NCBI RefSeq assembly: GCF_900095885.1
Contig: NZ_LT615367.1
Span: 4,092,001-4,156,000, forward strand
Direction of reading: 5' to 3'
Length of the DNA stretch: 64,000 nt
Source: Dickeya aquatica
GTDB lineage: Bacteria; Pseudomonadota; Gammaproteobacteria; Enterobacterales; Enterobacteriaceae
Shown in pieces: positions 38,833 through 47,623 of the stretch. How positions within the stretch are numbered: the stretch's first letter is position 1; the number at the start of each line of letters is the position of its first letter. A model generated the notes under the pieces. That model was given only the letters and a program-made list of their open reading frames with translations. It was not told the DNA's origin and made no database searches. The position numbers and the translations under genes are program-made.

Positions 38833-40821
38833 ATGTATCAACAACACGCCCGCTCGTTTCTGAAGACCCTGTGGTTACAGGTGATGCTCTTAGCGTTATT
38901 TCTGTCGGCCACCCGTCTGGTGATGTTTCAGGTTTTTACCGACAAGCAGCAATTATCCGGTTATGAACACGACGTTAGCCTGCTGTGGCTGACCGGGTTG
39001 CGTTACGATTTACGCGCGGTGTCGATTATTCTGGCTCCGCTGCTGGTTATCGGGCTGCTGATTGCCGTGCATCGCAGCGGCTGGCGCTGGCTACAGCGGA
39101 TTACCCCCTGGTATCTGGCGGCGGCGGCGTTGCTGATTAGCGGCATCGCTGTCGGCAACTATTTTTATTATCAGACCTACCACACCTACATCGATATCTT
39201 CGCTTTCGGGCTGATAGATGAAGACTCTACCGCCGTGTTAGCTAACATCTGGCAGGATTATCCGGTGGTGCCGTCACTGTTGCTGATACTGCTTTTTTCG
39301 CTCGCGCTGGCCGCGCTTGGCAAACGCACGATAGCACCGCAGCCCCAGCGCCGTTTCTGGCATAGCGCGGTCTTTGTCGTTTACCTGCTTGTCAGTCTGC
39401 TGCTGTTTTTCGCCATGATTCGCGGCAGCATGAGCACCTTTCCGCTGCGCCGCAACGATGCGCAAATCTCTTCCGTCATTATTCTCAATAAGCTGGTTCC
39501 CAACGGCTTAATGGCATCAGCCTGGGCCATTGGCGACCGGGGAGAAGACGTGCGCCTTGAGCCGGTGGCGCGCAGCAACGGCGAACGGCTGCGCCAGCAA
39601 AGCGGCCTGGGTACGCTGGAAGGACGCACGCCAGCCAACCCCTGGCTTGCCGCACACCGCCCGAATGTGGTGATGGCGCTGATGGAAAGCATGGGCAGCA
39701 ATATGCTGGTTTATGACCACCTGCCGGAAACTGACCTGCTGGGCGCGCTGCGCCCGCATTTTGCCTCGGATTTCGTGTTCCGGCGTTTTGTCTCGGAAGG
39801 TAACGGCACCGCGCCTTCGTTTGCCGCCATGTTTTTCCTAAGCCCGGTGCAGAACCTGAGCCACTCCTCGGCACAGCATACGGTACTGAATGACACCCCC
39901 TACGCCGTTTACAAAAAGGCCGGTTACAAGGTAATTTTCATCACCTCAGGCAGCCGCATGTGGCGCAATCTGGGCAACTACCTGCCGCGACTTGGCGTGG
40001 ATGAAGTCTATGACCAAAGCTCGCTGATGGAGCGTTACCCCGAGTCCCGCGCCATGCTGACCGACTGGGGCATACCGGACGAATTTGCCTTCCGTCTGGC
40101 CCAGACCCTGCTCTCGCAGTCGAGCCAGCCGGTTTTCATCAGCATTCTGACGGTGACGAACCACCCGCCTTATCAGGTGCCCGCCAGCTATCAGCCCCTG
40201 CCAGCCTATGCCGCCGCCGACATGATGGCCCATGCCGAAGTGCCCCAGGCAGAGCAAGAGTCGATTGCGAAAACCTACCAGTACGCCACCAATGCGCTGG
40301 GCAACTTTATCTCCGCGGTAAAAGCCTCTCCTTTGGGCGATAACACCCTGATTGCCGCCACCGGCGACCACCAAATGCGGCGTTTAAAAGCCAAATACCC
40401 GCAAGAGCAGTTCCTCGATCGTGCCGTGCCGTTTTACCTGTATGTGCCGAAAACCATTCTGGCCAATACCGCCTGGCATTTTGACGCCCAGCGCCCCGGC
40501 TCGCACAAAGATGTTTACCCGACGCTCTATGCCTATAGCCTGTCGGATACGCCCTACTACACGATAGGCGGGCGCAATATTCTGGCGAAACAGGATGATG
40601 CAACGCGCGCGTTTGGCTATAACGAAGAACTGTGGATTAACGCTGAGGGGGTGGTGCCGATGGGCGGCGGTGGCTATTACCGCTGGCATCCTGAAAACCC
40701 GATGCTGACCCAACCCGATGCGCAAACGCCCGACCCGGCGCTGCGCCAGAAAATTGATGCCTACCCGGCGCTGCTGCGCTGGCAAATCAATGCCCGTGAA
40801 AAAGGTGTTCTCGACAAATAA
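38833..40821 (+). CDS. LTA-synthase/OpgB-type membrane sulfatase-fold enzyme
   Basis: A 662-residue inner-membrane protein with about five N-terminal helices (within residues 10-205) and a large periplasmic alkaline-phosphatase/sulfatase-fold domain (about 275-600). The metal and nucleophile sites are visible: Glu in VMALMESMG, the Thr in GNGTAPSF, TNHPPY and TGDHQ. Relatives are lipoteichoic acid synthase and phosphoglycerol transferase OpgB/MdoB, so it probably moves a phosphoglycerol or similar group onto an envelope glycan. It is not full-length OpgB, and the true acceptor is unknown. The ATG at 38833 has a weak ribosome site; a TTG at 38812 is also open. Inserted between greB and tex together with the next gene. 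Confidence 0.82.
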   Translation: MYQQHARSFLKTLWLQVMLLALFLSATRLVMFQVFTDKQQLSGYEHDVSLLWLTGLRYDLRAVSIILAPLLVIGLLIAVHRSGWRWLQRITPWYLAAAALLISGIAVGNYFYYQTYHTYIDIFAFGLIDEDSTAVLANIWQDYPVVPSLLLILLFSLALAALGKRTIAPQPQRRFWHSAVFVVYLLVSLLLFFAMIRGSMSTFPLRRNDAQISSVIILNKLVPNGLMASAWAIGDRGEDVRLEPVARSNGERLRQQSGLGTLEGRTPANPWLAAHRPNVVMALMESMGSNMLVYDHLPETDLLGALRPHFASDFVFRRFVSEGNGTAPSFAAMFFLSPVQNLSHSSAQHTVLNDTPYAVYKKAGYKVIFITSGSRMWRNLGNYLPRLGVDEVYDQSSLMERYPESRAMLTDWGIPDEFAFRLAQTLLSQSSQPVFISILTVTNHPPYQVPASYQPLPAYAAADMMAHAEVPQAEQESIAKTYQYATNALGNFISAVKASPLGDNTLIAATGDHQMRRLKAKYPQEQFLDRAVPFYLYVPKTILANTAWHFDAQRPGSHKDVYPTLYAYSLSDTPYYTIGGRNILAKQDDATRAFGYNEELWINAEGVVPMGGGGYYRWHPENPMLTQPDAQTPDPALRQKIDAYPALLRWQINAREKGVLDK

Positions 40822-40860
40822 CCTGCGCGCTCTGACACCATTGTGTTGATGTTGACCGTA

Positions 40861-40878
40861 TTGACATAAAGGTGTCAC
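40861..40878 (+). promoter_or_regulatory. Candidate PhoB (Pho) box upstream of the OlsF-like gene
   Basis: TTGACATAAAGGTGTCAC matches the 18-base Pho box pattern CTGTCATAWAWCTGTCAY at about 14 positions, with the two 7-base half-repeats at 40861 and 40872, exactly 11 bases apart. A further related GTTGACC lies 10 bases upstream. The site is 45 bases before the start codon. Confidence 0.6.
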
Positions 40879-40922
40879 GTCCCTGCCGTACCGTGGCCTT
40901 CGGTGATTCTGGAGGCCCTTTT

Positions 40923-42653
40923 ATGTTTAGCCTGGACAACATACTACACGATCTCGCCCCCCATCGACCCACGTCCCCCTGGCAACGCTCGCTATTGCGC
41001 AGCCTGCTGTTCGAGCATGAATTTCAGCAATTCGCCCAGCGTTATCCGCACCTGAAAGGGTTAGACCTGGTCGAGCAAGTGCTCGATTACTTCAACCTGA
41101 ATTGTGAAATGGTGGAAGGCGCGCTGGAGAATATTCCCTCTCAGGGGCCGGTGGTGCTGGTGGCCAACCACCCGATAGGTTCGCTGGACGGGCTGGCACT
41201 GCTGCGTACCGTCGCCAGTGTGCGCCCGGATGTGCGCATCGTCGCCAGTCAGTTGCTGAGCTACATCGAACCGCTCAAAAACCTGTTTTTTGCGGTGGAT
41301 AATTTCAGCAACCGTACCCGGCGTCAGCAACTGTGTGCCATTCAAGACCATCTGGCCGGGGATGGCGCGGTGATTGTCTTTCCGGCTGGCGAAGTGTCAC
41401 GCCTGAGCCTGCAAGGTATCCGCGACGGCCACTGGCACAGCGGTTTTCTTCGCCTTGCGGCCAAAGCGCGCGCCCCGATTGTGCCCATTCACATCAGCGG
41501 GCGGAACAGTAGCCTGTTTTATCTTTCCTCCCTCCTGTATCGCCCGCTTTCCACACTGTTACTGGTGCGCGAAATGTTCCGCCAGCAAGGCAACCGGCTG
41601 CGTTTTCGCATCGGTGCACAAATCCCCTACGCCAGCTGGAGTCAGGGTGAATGGCAGCCAAACGATCTGGCCGCCCGCTTTCGTCGCCACGTCTACCGTC
41701 TCGGCCAGGGCAAGCCGGGCTGCTTTGCCGGAGAAAAGCCTATCGCGCTGCCGGAAGAGCGCACGGCGCTCAAACATGCGCTGGAAGCCTGTGAAATGCT
41801 CGGCACCACGCCGGATGGCAAAAAAATCTACCTTTATCAGCGTGGCAGTGAAGATTATGTGCCGATTCTGCGTGAACTGGGTCGCCTGCGTGAAATCGCC
41901 TTTCGCGCCGTCGGCGAAGGTTCCGGTAAGCGCCGCGATCTGGACAGCTTTGACGATGACTACCTGCACCTGATTTTGTGGGACGAGCGCGAGCTCGATA
42001 TCGTGGGAGCTTATCGCTTCGCGCCAACGGCGCAATTGCTGCAACGAAAGGGGGTCGATGGCCTCTACAGCCACAGCCTGTTCCAGTACGGTGAAGAGAT
42101 GTCACCGATTCTGGCAAATGGCATCGAGCTGGGTCGCAGTTTTATCCAGCCGCGCTATTGGGGCAAACGCGGGCTGGATTACCTGTGGCTCGGCATTGGT
42201 GCGTATCTGGCGCGTTACCCGCAATACCGCTACCTGTTTGGCCCGGTGTCACTGTCAGGCAGTATGCCGTCGTCGGCGCGCGATTTACTGATAGCATTTT
42301 ACCGGCTGCACTTCGCCCCCAGTCAGTCACTGGCCCGCTCGCGTCGCCCTTACCCGGCTTCCCTGCCGGAGGTGCTGCGGCAATTTGAAGGCGATGACTA
42401 TCAACAGGATTTGACCCGCCTGAAAAGCATGCTCAGTAACATGGGCTGCTCCATCCCGACGCTGTATAAACAGTATTCGGAACTGTGCGAGCCGGGCGGC
42501 GTGCAGTTCATCGATTTCGGCGTTGACCCTGACTTCAGCCACTGCGTTGACGGGTTAGTGCTGGTGGATTTACAGCAGCTCAAACCGGCACGTTATCAGC
42601 GCTATATCGCCCCTTTTGCCGTGGATGACGCGCCCGCCACCCCACAGAAATAA
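40923..42653 (+). CDS. olsF: OlsF-like bifunctional ornithine-lipid synthase
   Basis: A 576-residue protein of two fused acyltransferase domains. Residues about 70-270 are a PlsC-like O-acyltransferase (ANHPIGSLDG, VIVFPAGEVSRLS, PIVPIHISG). Residues about 290-500 are a hemolysin/GNAT-type N-acyltransferase (LREIAFRAVGEGSG, LILWDERELDIVGAYRF, LGRSFIQPRYW). This is the arrangement of OlsF, first shown in Serratia proteamaculans, which acylates ornithine twice to give ornithine lipid, a phosphorus-free membrane lipid. The start at 40923 has GGAGG 8 bases upstream; the open frame extends 17 codons further into the Pho-box region. The symbol is by domain architecture, not proven activity. Confidence 0.78.
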   Translation: MFSLDNILHDLAPHRPTSPWQRSLLRSLLFEHEFQQFAQRYPHLKGLDLVEQVLDYFNLNCEMVEGALENIPSQGPVVLVANHPIGSLDGLALLRTVASVRPDVRIVASQLLSYIEPLKNLFFAVDNFSNRTRRQQLCAIQDHLAGDGAVIVFPAGEVSRLSLQGIRDGHWHSGFLRLAAKARAPIVPIHISGRNSSLFYLSSLLYRPLSTLLLVREMFRQQGNRLRFRIGAQIPYASWSQGEWQPNDLAARFRRHVYRLGQGKPGCFAGEKPIALPEERTALKHALEACEMLGTTPDGKKIYLYQRGSEDYVPILRELGRLREIAFRAVGEGSGKRRDLDSFDDDYLHLILWDERELDIVGAYRFAPTAQLLQRKGVDGLYSHSLFQYGEEMSPILANGIELGRSFIQPRYWGKRGLDYLWLGIGAYLARYPQYRYLFGPVSLSGSMPSSARDLLIAFYRLHFAPSQSLARSRRPYPASLPEVLRQFEGDDYQQDLTRLKSMLSNMGCSIPTLYKQYSELCEPGGVQFIDFGVDPDFSHCVDGLVLVDLQQLKPARYQRYIAPFAVDDAPATPQK

Positions 42654-42659
42654 CCTATC

Positions 42660-42687
42660 GGCATTGCCGCCGCAACGCGGCAATGCC
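42660..42687 (+). terminator. Hairpin after the OlsF-like gene
   Basis: GGCATTGCCGC (42660-42670) pairs with GCGGCAATGCC (42677-42687), 11 perfect base pairs, 6-nt loop; no T-run follows. Confidence 0.55.
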
Positions 42688-42786
42688 GTAAAAACCCGCC
42701 ATTGTCTGACTGGTATTTTCCGCCATCAATCCGTATAACTGTCGCCAATCTTTATCCTTTCAACGTTCATTTTCGCAAATAACACT

Positions 42787-45114
42787 ATGACGAACGCATT
42801 AAGTCAGATTATCGCCAGCGAATTGCAGGCTCGCACCGAACAGGTCAGCGCGGCTATTCAGCTGCTTGACGAAGGTAACACCGTGCCATTTATCGCCCGT
42901 TACCGTAAAGAAGTGACCGGCGGGCTCGATGATACCCAACTGCGCCAACTGGAAAGCCGCCTGGGCTACCTGCGCGAGCTGGAAGACCGCCGCCAGACCA
43001 TCCTCAAATCCATTGATGAGCAGGGCAAACTTACCGAAGCGCTGGCCAGTGCCATTCACGGCACGCTGAGTAAAACCGAGCTGGAAGACCTCTACCTGCC
43101 CTATAAACCGAAACGCCGCACCCGTGGGCAAATCGCCATTGAAGCCGGGCTAGAGCCGCTGGCAGACAGCCTGTGGAACGACCCGTCGCAAACACCAGAG
43201 CTGGCGGCAGCGGCTTACGTGCAGGCCGAAAACGGCGTCGCCGATGTCAAAGCCGCGCTGGACGGCGCGCGCTATATTCTGATGGAGCGTTTTGCCGAAG
43301 ATGCCACACTGCTGGCCAAAGTACGTGATTATCTGTGGAAAAGTGCCCATCTGGTGTCTCGCGTCATCGAAGGCAAAGACGACGAAGGGGCGAAATTCCG
43401 CGATTACTTTGACCACCACGAGCCGCTGGCTCAGGTGCCTTCTCACCGCGCGCTGGCGATGTTTCGCGGCCGCAACGAAGGCATTCTCCAGCTTTCGCTC
43501 AATGCCGACCCGCAATACGATGAGCCGCCCAAAGAGAGCCACGGTGAGCACATCATCATCAGCCATCTCGGGTTGCGCCTGAATAACGCTCCGGCGGATA
43601 ACTGGCGGCGTGCGGTGGTGAACTGGACGTGGCGCATCAAGGTGCTGTTGCATCTGGAAACCGAGCTGATGGGCAGCGTGCGCGAGAAAGCCGAAGAAGA
43701 AGCCATCAACGTGTTTGCCCGCAACCTGCGTGACCTGCTGATGGCGGCCCCTGCCGGATTACACGCCACCATGGGGCTTGACCCCGGCCTGCGTACCGGG
43801 GTGAAAGTCGCGGTGGTGGATGCCACCGGCAAACTGGTGGCGACCGATACCGTCTACCCGCATACCGGTCAGGCGGCCAAGGCCGCGGCCGTGGTGGCGG
43901 CGCTGTGTATCAAGCATCAGGTGGCGCTGGTGGCTATCGGTAACGGTACGGCATCACGCGAAACCGAGCGTTTTTTCCTCGATACGCAACAGCAATTTCC
44001 TGAGGTGAAAGCCCAGAAGGTGATCGTCAGTGAGGCGGGTGCCTCGGTCTATTCCGCCTCGGAGCTGGCAGCACAAGAGTTCCCGAACCTCGACGTTTCG
44101 CTGCGCGGGGCGGTGTCCATCGCCCGCCGCCTGCAAGACCCGCTGGCCGAGCTGGTAAAAATTGACCCGAAATCCATCGGTGTCGGCCAATACCAGCACG
44201 ATGTCAGCCAGACGTTGCTGGCGAAAAAACTTGATGCGGTGGTGGAAGACTGCGTGAACGCCGTCGGCGTTGATCTCAATACCGCCTCGGTCGCCTTGCT
44301 GACCCGCGTTGCCGGGCTGACGCGCATGATGGCGCAAAACATCGTCAACTGGCGTGATGAAAATGGCCGTTTTAGCAACCGTGCCCAGCTCTTAAAAGTC
44401 AGCCGCCTCGGCCCGAAAGCCTTTGAGCAGTGCGCGGGGTTTTTGCGCATCAACCACGGTGACAACCCGCTGGATGCCTCCACCGTTCACCCGGAGGCCT
44501 ACCCGGTAGTCGAGCGCATTCTCGCAGTCACCGAACAGAAACTGCAAGAGTTGATGGGTAACACCAGCGCGCTGCGGGCGCTGAAACCCAGCGAGTTCAC
44601 AGACAGCCGCTTTGGCCTGCCAACCGTGACCGACATCCTCAAAGAGCTGGAAAAACCGGGGCGTGACCCGCGACCCGAGTTCAAAACCGCCACCTTTGCC
44701 GACGGTGTAGAAACGCTCAATGACCTGATGCCCGGCATGATCCTCGAAGGCGCAGTGACCAACGTCACCAACTTCGGCGCATTTGTCGATATCGGCGTAC
44801 ATCAGGACGGGTTAGTGCACATCTCTTCTCTGGCCGACCGCTTTGTAGAAGACCCGCATCAGGTGGTCAAAGCCGGGGATATCGTGAAGGTAAAAGTGCT
44901 GGAAGTGGACTTGCCGCGCAAACGTATCGCCCTGACCATGCGGCTGGACGAACAGCCCGGCGAAGGCAACAGCCGTCGCGGCGGCGGAGCGCGCGACAAC
45001 GCGGCACCGCGCAACGCACCGGCGGGCAAAGCCAAATCGCGCCCGGCCAATACCCCCTCGGCAGGCAACAGCGCCATGAGCGATGCGCTGGCAGCGGCGT
45101 TTAAAAAACGCTAA
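42787..45114 (+). CDS. tex: Tex family S1 RNA-binding transcription accessory protein
   Basis: A 775-residue protein (YhgF in E. coli) with the N-terminal helical Tex domain, YqgF-like RNase-H-fold domain (about 320-450, [17 protein letters not shown]), helix-hairpin-helix repeats (about 490-560) and a C-terminal S1 domain (about 645-720, [20 protein letters not shown]). It binds nucleic acid, and is thought to help transcription. The tail after the S1 domain is Ala, Gly and Arg rich. It follows olsF rather than greB directly, as it does in E. coli, and no feo genes lie downstream. Confidence 0.95.
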   Translation: MTNALSQIIASELQARTEQVSAAIQLLDEGNTVPFIARYRKEVTGGLDDTQLRQLESRLGYLRELEDRRQTILKSIDEQGKLTEALASAIHGTLSKTELEDLYLPYKPKRRTRGQIAIEAGLEPLADSLWNDPSQTPELAAAAYVQAENGVADVKAALDGARYILMERFAEDATLLAKVRDYLWKSAHLVSRVIEGKDDEGAKFRDYFDHHEPLAQVPSHRALAMFRGRNEGILQLSLNADPQYDEPPKESHGEHIIISHLGLRLNNAPADNWRRAVVNWTWRIKVLLHLETELMGSVREKAEEEAINVFARNLRDLLMAAPAGLHATMGLDPGLRTGVKVAVVDATGKLVATDTVYPHTGQAAKAAAVVAALCIKHQVALVAIGNGTASRETERFFLDTQQQFPEVKAQKVIVSEAGASVYSASELAAQEFPNLDVSLRGAVSIARRLQDPLAELVKIDPKSIGVGQYQHDVSQTLLAKKLDAVVEDCVNAVGVDLNTASVALLTRVAGLTRMMAQNIVNWRDENGRFSNRAQLLKVSRLGPKAFEQCAGFLRINHGDNPLDASTVHPEAYPVVERILAVTEQKLQELMGNTSALRALKPSEFTDSRFGLPTVTDILKELEKPGRDPRPEFKTATFADGVETLNDLMPGMILEGAVTNVTNFGAFVDIGVHQDGLVHISSLADRFVEDPHQVVKAGDIVKVKVLEVDLPRKRIALTMRLDEQPGEGNSRRGGGARDNAAPRNAPAGKAKSRPANTPSAGNSAMSDALAAAFKKR

Positions 45115-45180
45115 CACCTTGCAAAGGCGTTTCGCAGAAGGCGTACGCCTTGGGATATTCCGTCATGGGTGATTGCGCGA

Positions 45181-45208
45181 CGGGGCGGTCGGCTAACCGC
45201 CCCGTTTT
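45181..45208 (+). terminator. Terminator of tex
   Basis: CGGGGCGGT (45181-45189) pairs with ACCGCCCCG (45196-45204), followed by TTTTAT. Confidence 0.85.
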
Positions 45209-45254
45209 ATATTGTTATAGATGATGCCATAAGGCGAAAATCTCGCGTCACGCC

Positions 45255-46034
45255 TTACGCCTGCACTTGCGCTTTGACAAAATCCACCACCAGTTTCACA
45301 AACACCTCCGGGTGGGAGATAAACGGGGCGTGGGCGGCTTTAGCAATAACAAATGAGGTTGAATGCGGATATTGCTCATCCATCAGCGCGACGACGTTGC
45401 GCGGCACCAGCCCGTCGAGTGCACCGTACAGGCGCAGGAACGGCAGGGTGAGCGAACTCAGCGGCACGCGTAAATCGGTATCACGCAAAATATCAAGCCC
45501 GGCGAGCAACACCTCGGTGGACGGCGACGGCTGGCCGGATAACGCCTCTTTCAGCGCCCGTGCGTCTTTTCTGGCATGTTCCGTCCCCAGCGTCTGCAAT
45601 GCCAGAAAACGCTCGATGGTGCCGTTGAAATCATCGCTCAGCAGACGCTGGAAGCTGGACAACACCTGCGGGCGAATGCCCGGCCAGTCCTCGCGCGCGT
45701 TAAAACAGGGCGACGAGGCCAGCGTAATCAGCGCACTGACGCGCTCTGGTGCCGCTAATGCCGCCTGGCTGGCAACCAGCCCGCCGAGCGACCAGCCTAA
45801 CCATATCGCCCGCTCGGGTGCCTGCGCCAGCACCTGCTGTGTCATCTCTGCCAGCGACATTGCGCCAAATCCCTGACTCTGACCATACCCCGGCAAGTCC
45901 ACGCGGTGCAGCCGAAAATGCGGGGCCAGTCGCACGACGATGTTGTTCCATACCTGTAAATTCATCCCCCAGCCATGCAACATCACAAGTTCGCATGAAC
46001 CTTCCCCCTCCGTTTGCCAGTGCAGTGATCCCAT
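45255..46034 (-). CDS. bioH: Pimeloyl-ACP methyl ester esterase
   Basis: A 259-residue alpha/beta hydrolase that frees pimeloyl-ACP from its methyl ester in biotin synthesis. Ser82 (GWSLGG), Asp207 (ALDG) and His235 (AAHAPF) fall at the same positions as the E. coli catalytic triad. It is divergent from gntX by 79 bases, the usual arrangement. Confidence 0.96.
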   Translation of the reverse strand: MGSLHWQTEGEGSCELVMLHGWGMNLQVWNNIVVRLAPHFRLHRVDLPGYGQSQGFGAMSLAEMTQQVLAQAPERAIWLGWSLGGLVASQAALAAPERVSALITLASSPCFNAREDWPGIRPQVLSSFQRLLSDDFNGTIERFLALQTLGTEHARKDARALKEALSGQPSPSTEVLLAGLDILRDTDLRVPLSSLTLPFLRLYGALDGLVPRNVVALMDEQYPHSTSFVIAKAAHAPFISHPEVFVKLVVDFVKAQVQA

Positions 46035-46113
46035 GAGTTATCGTGTCCTCCGTCAGAAATGGAATGATTCAGGCCATGCCGCCGGCTGCGCCTGATGAGT
46101 CAGGGAAAAGACG

Positions 46114-46818
46114 ATGTTGACGATCATGGCTCAATGCTGGCTCTGCCAGCAGCCGCTCTATCATAGTCATCACGGGATTTGCAGTCACTGCCGCCGTCAC
46201 CTGCAAGCCCCCCACATCCATTGCCCGCGCTGCGGATTGCCTTCAGCCAGCGCGACCTTACCCTGTGGCCGCTGCCTGCAACAACCGCCGCCCTGGCATG
46301 CCTTGCTGTTTGTCAGTGACTATCAGCCACCGCTCAGTTCGCTTATCAAGCAACTGAAATACCAACGCCGTACCGAGCTGGCTGCCACGCTGGCACGCTT
46401 GCTGTTACTGCGCTGGCGCGAGCGGCGTCGGGAAACCGTACTGGCACTGCCGCAGGCTTACCCGCGCCCGGATGCCATCGTCACCGTGCCGCTGCACCGC
46501 TGGCGTCAGTGGCGACGCGGTTTTAATCAAACCGACCTGCTGGCGTGCTACCTGGCTCATGCGCTGGGGTGCGCCTATTACCCGGCAGCGCTGCGCCGGG
46601 TGCGCGCCACCGCCGCACAGCACACGCTGGATGCCGGTGCGCGGCGGCATAATCTGCACGGAGCCTTTCAGTGCCGGATGGATCTGCGCGGTAAACACAT
46701 TGTGCTGCTTGATGATATCGTCACCACCGGCAATACGGTTGCACAGCTCAGCCGGTTGTTAACCGCCGCCGGTGCGCATCAGGTTCAGGTATGGTGTCTC
46801 TGCCGCACCTTGTCGTAA
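46114..46818 (+). CDS. gntX: GntX/ComF-family phosphoribosyltransferase-like protein
   Basis: A 234-residue ComF-family protein, called GntX in E. coli. The N-terminal zinc-ribbon has CWLCQ...CSHC and CPRC...CGRC pairs (about 8-55), followed by a phosphoribosyltransferase fold with VLLDDIVTTGNT (about 197-208). ComF relatives are needed for natural transformation, which is of interest because hofMNOPQ is in the same window. Role in gluconate use is historical and doubtful. Confidence 0.9.
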   Translation: MLTIMAQCWLCQQPLYHSHHGICSHCRRHLQAPHIHCPRCGLPSASATLPCGRCLQQPPPWHALLFVSDYQPPLSSLIKQLKYQRRTELAATLARLLLLRWRERRRETVLALPQAYPRPDAIVTVPLHRWRQWRRGFNQTDLLACYLAHALGCAYYPAALRRVRATAAQHTLDAGARRHNLHGAFQCRMDLRGKHIVLLDDIVTTGNTVAQLSRLLTAAGAHQVQVWCLCRTLS

Positions 46819-46874
46819 CCGTCAGGATGGGCGTATTATAACCAACTGGCGTAGTCAACTATTGAGTTAACATT

Positions 46875-47450
46875 ATGATTCGTATTACCGATGCGGCTCA
46901 GGAGCATTTTGCCAAACTGCTGGCAAAGCAAGAAGAAGGTACTCAGATTCGCGTTTTCGTCATCAACCCCGGCACCCCGAACGCCGAATGCGGTGTCTCG
47001 TATTGCCCGCCGGATGCCGTTGAAGCGAACGATACTGAACTAAAATTCGAAAAACTGTCTGCTTATGTGGATGAATTGAGCGCCCCTTATCTGGACGAGG
47101 CCGAGATTGATTTCGTCACCGACCAGTTAGGCTCTCAGCTAACGCTAAAAGCGCCAAACGCCAAAATGCGCAAAGTGGGCGATGATGCCCCGCTGATGGA
47201 ACGGGTGGAATACACGCTGCAATCACAGATTAATCCGCAACTGGCCGGGCACGGTGGTCGCGTCTCGCTGATGGAAATCACCGAGGAAGGTTATGCCATT
47301 TTGCAGTTTGGCGGCGGTTGTAACGGCTGCTCGATGGTGGATTACACGCTAAAAGAGGGTATTGAAAAAGAGCTGCTGCAAAAATTCCCCGAGCTGAAAG
47401 GGGTACGTGACTTGACCGAACACCAGCGCGGCGAGCACTCTTACTATTAA
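46875..47450 (+). CDS. nfuA: Fe-S biogenesis protein NfuA
   Basis: A 191-residue iron-sulfur carrier, the E. coli length. The N-terminal A-type-like domain lacks the usual cysteine set, and the C-terminal Nfu domain has C149-x-x-C152 (GGGCNGCSM) that binds a 4Fe-4S cluster shared between two subunits. It delivers clusters under oxidative stress or iron shortage. Confidence 0.97.
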   Translation: MIRITDAAQEHFAKLLAKQEEGTQIRVFVINPGTPNAECGVSYCPPDAVEANDTELKFEKLSAYVDELSAPYLDEAEIDFVTDQLGSQLTLKAPNAKMRKVGDDAPLMERVEYTLQSQINPQLAGHGGRVSLMEITEEGYAILQFGGGCNGCSMVDYTLKEGIEKELLQKFPELKGVRDLTEHQRGEHSYY

Positions 47451-47500
47451 TCACTGATCCTCTGTTATCAGACGAATATCAGGCGATATCAATAGCATCA

Positions 47501-47537
47501 ACGCCACAGGCCGCGACCGCCGCCCGTGGCGTTTTTT
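47501..47537 (+). terminator. Terminator of nfuA
   Basis: ACGCCAC (47501-47507) pairs with GTGGCGT (47526-47532), long GC-rich loop, then a T-run. Confidence 0.8.
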
Positions 47538-47623
47538 CATGTTCATGTGTCAGGCTCAATGGTATTGGTCATCGCTCATTGCCCGCAGCCCCACACCAGG
47601 CGGGCCACCAGGCGATAACAAAG

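Noticed and set aside
45169..45876. 235-codon plus-strand frame opposite bioH
   Set aside because: Antisense shadow of bioH, whose catalytic triad is intact.
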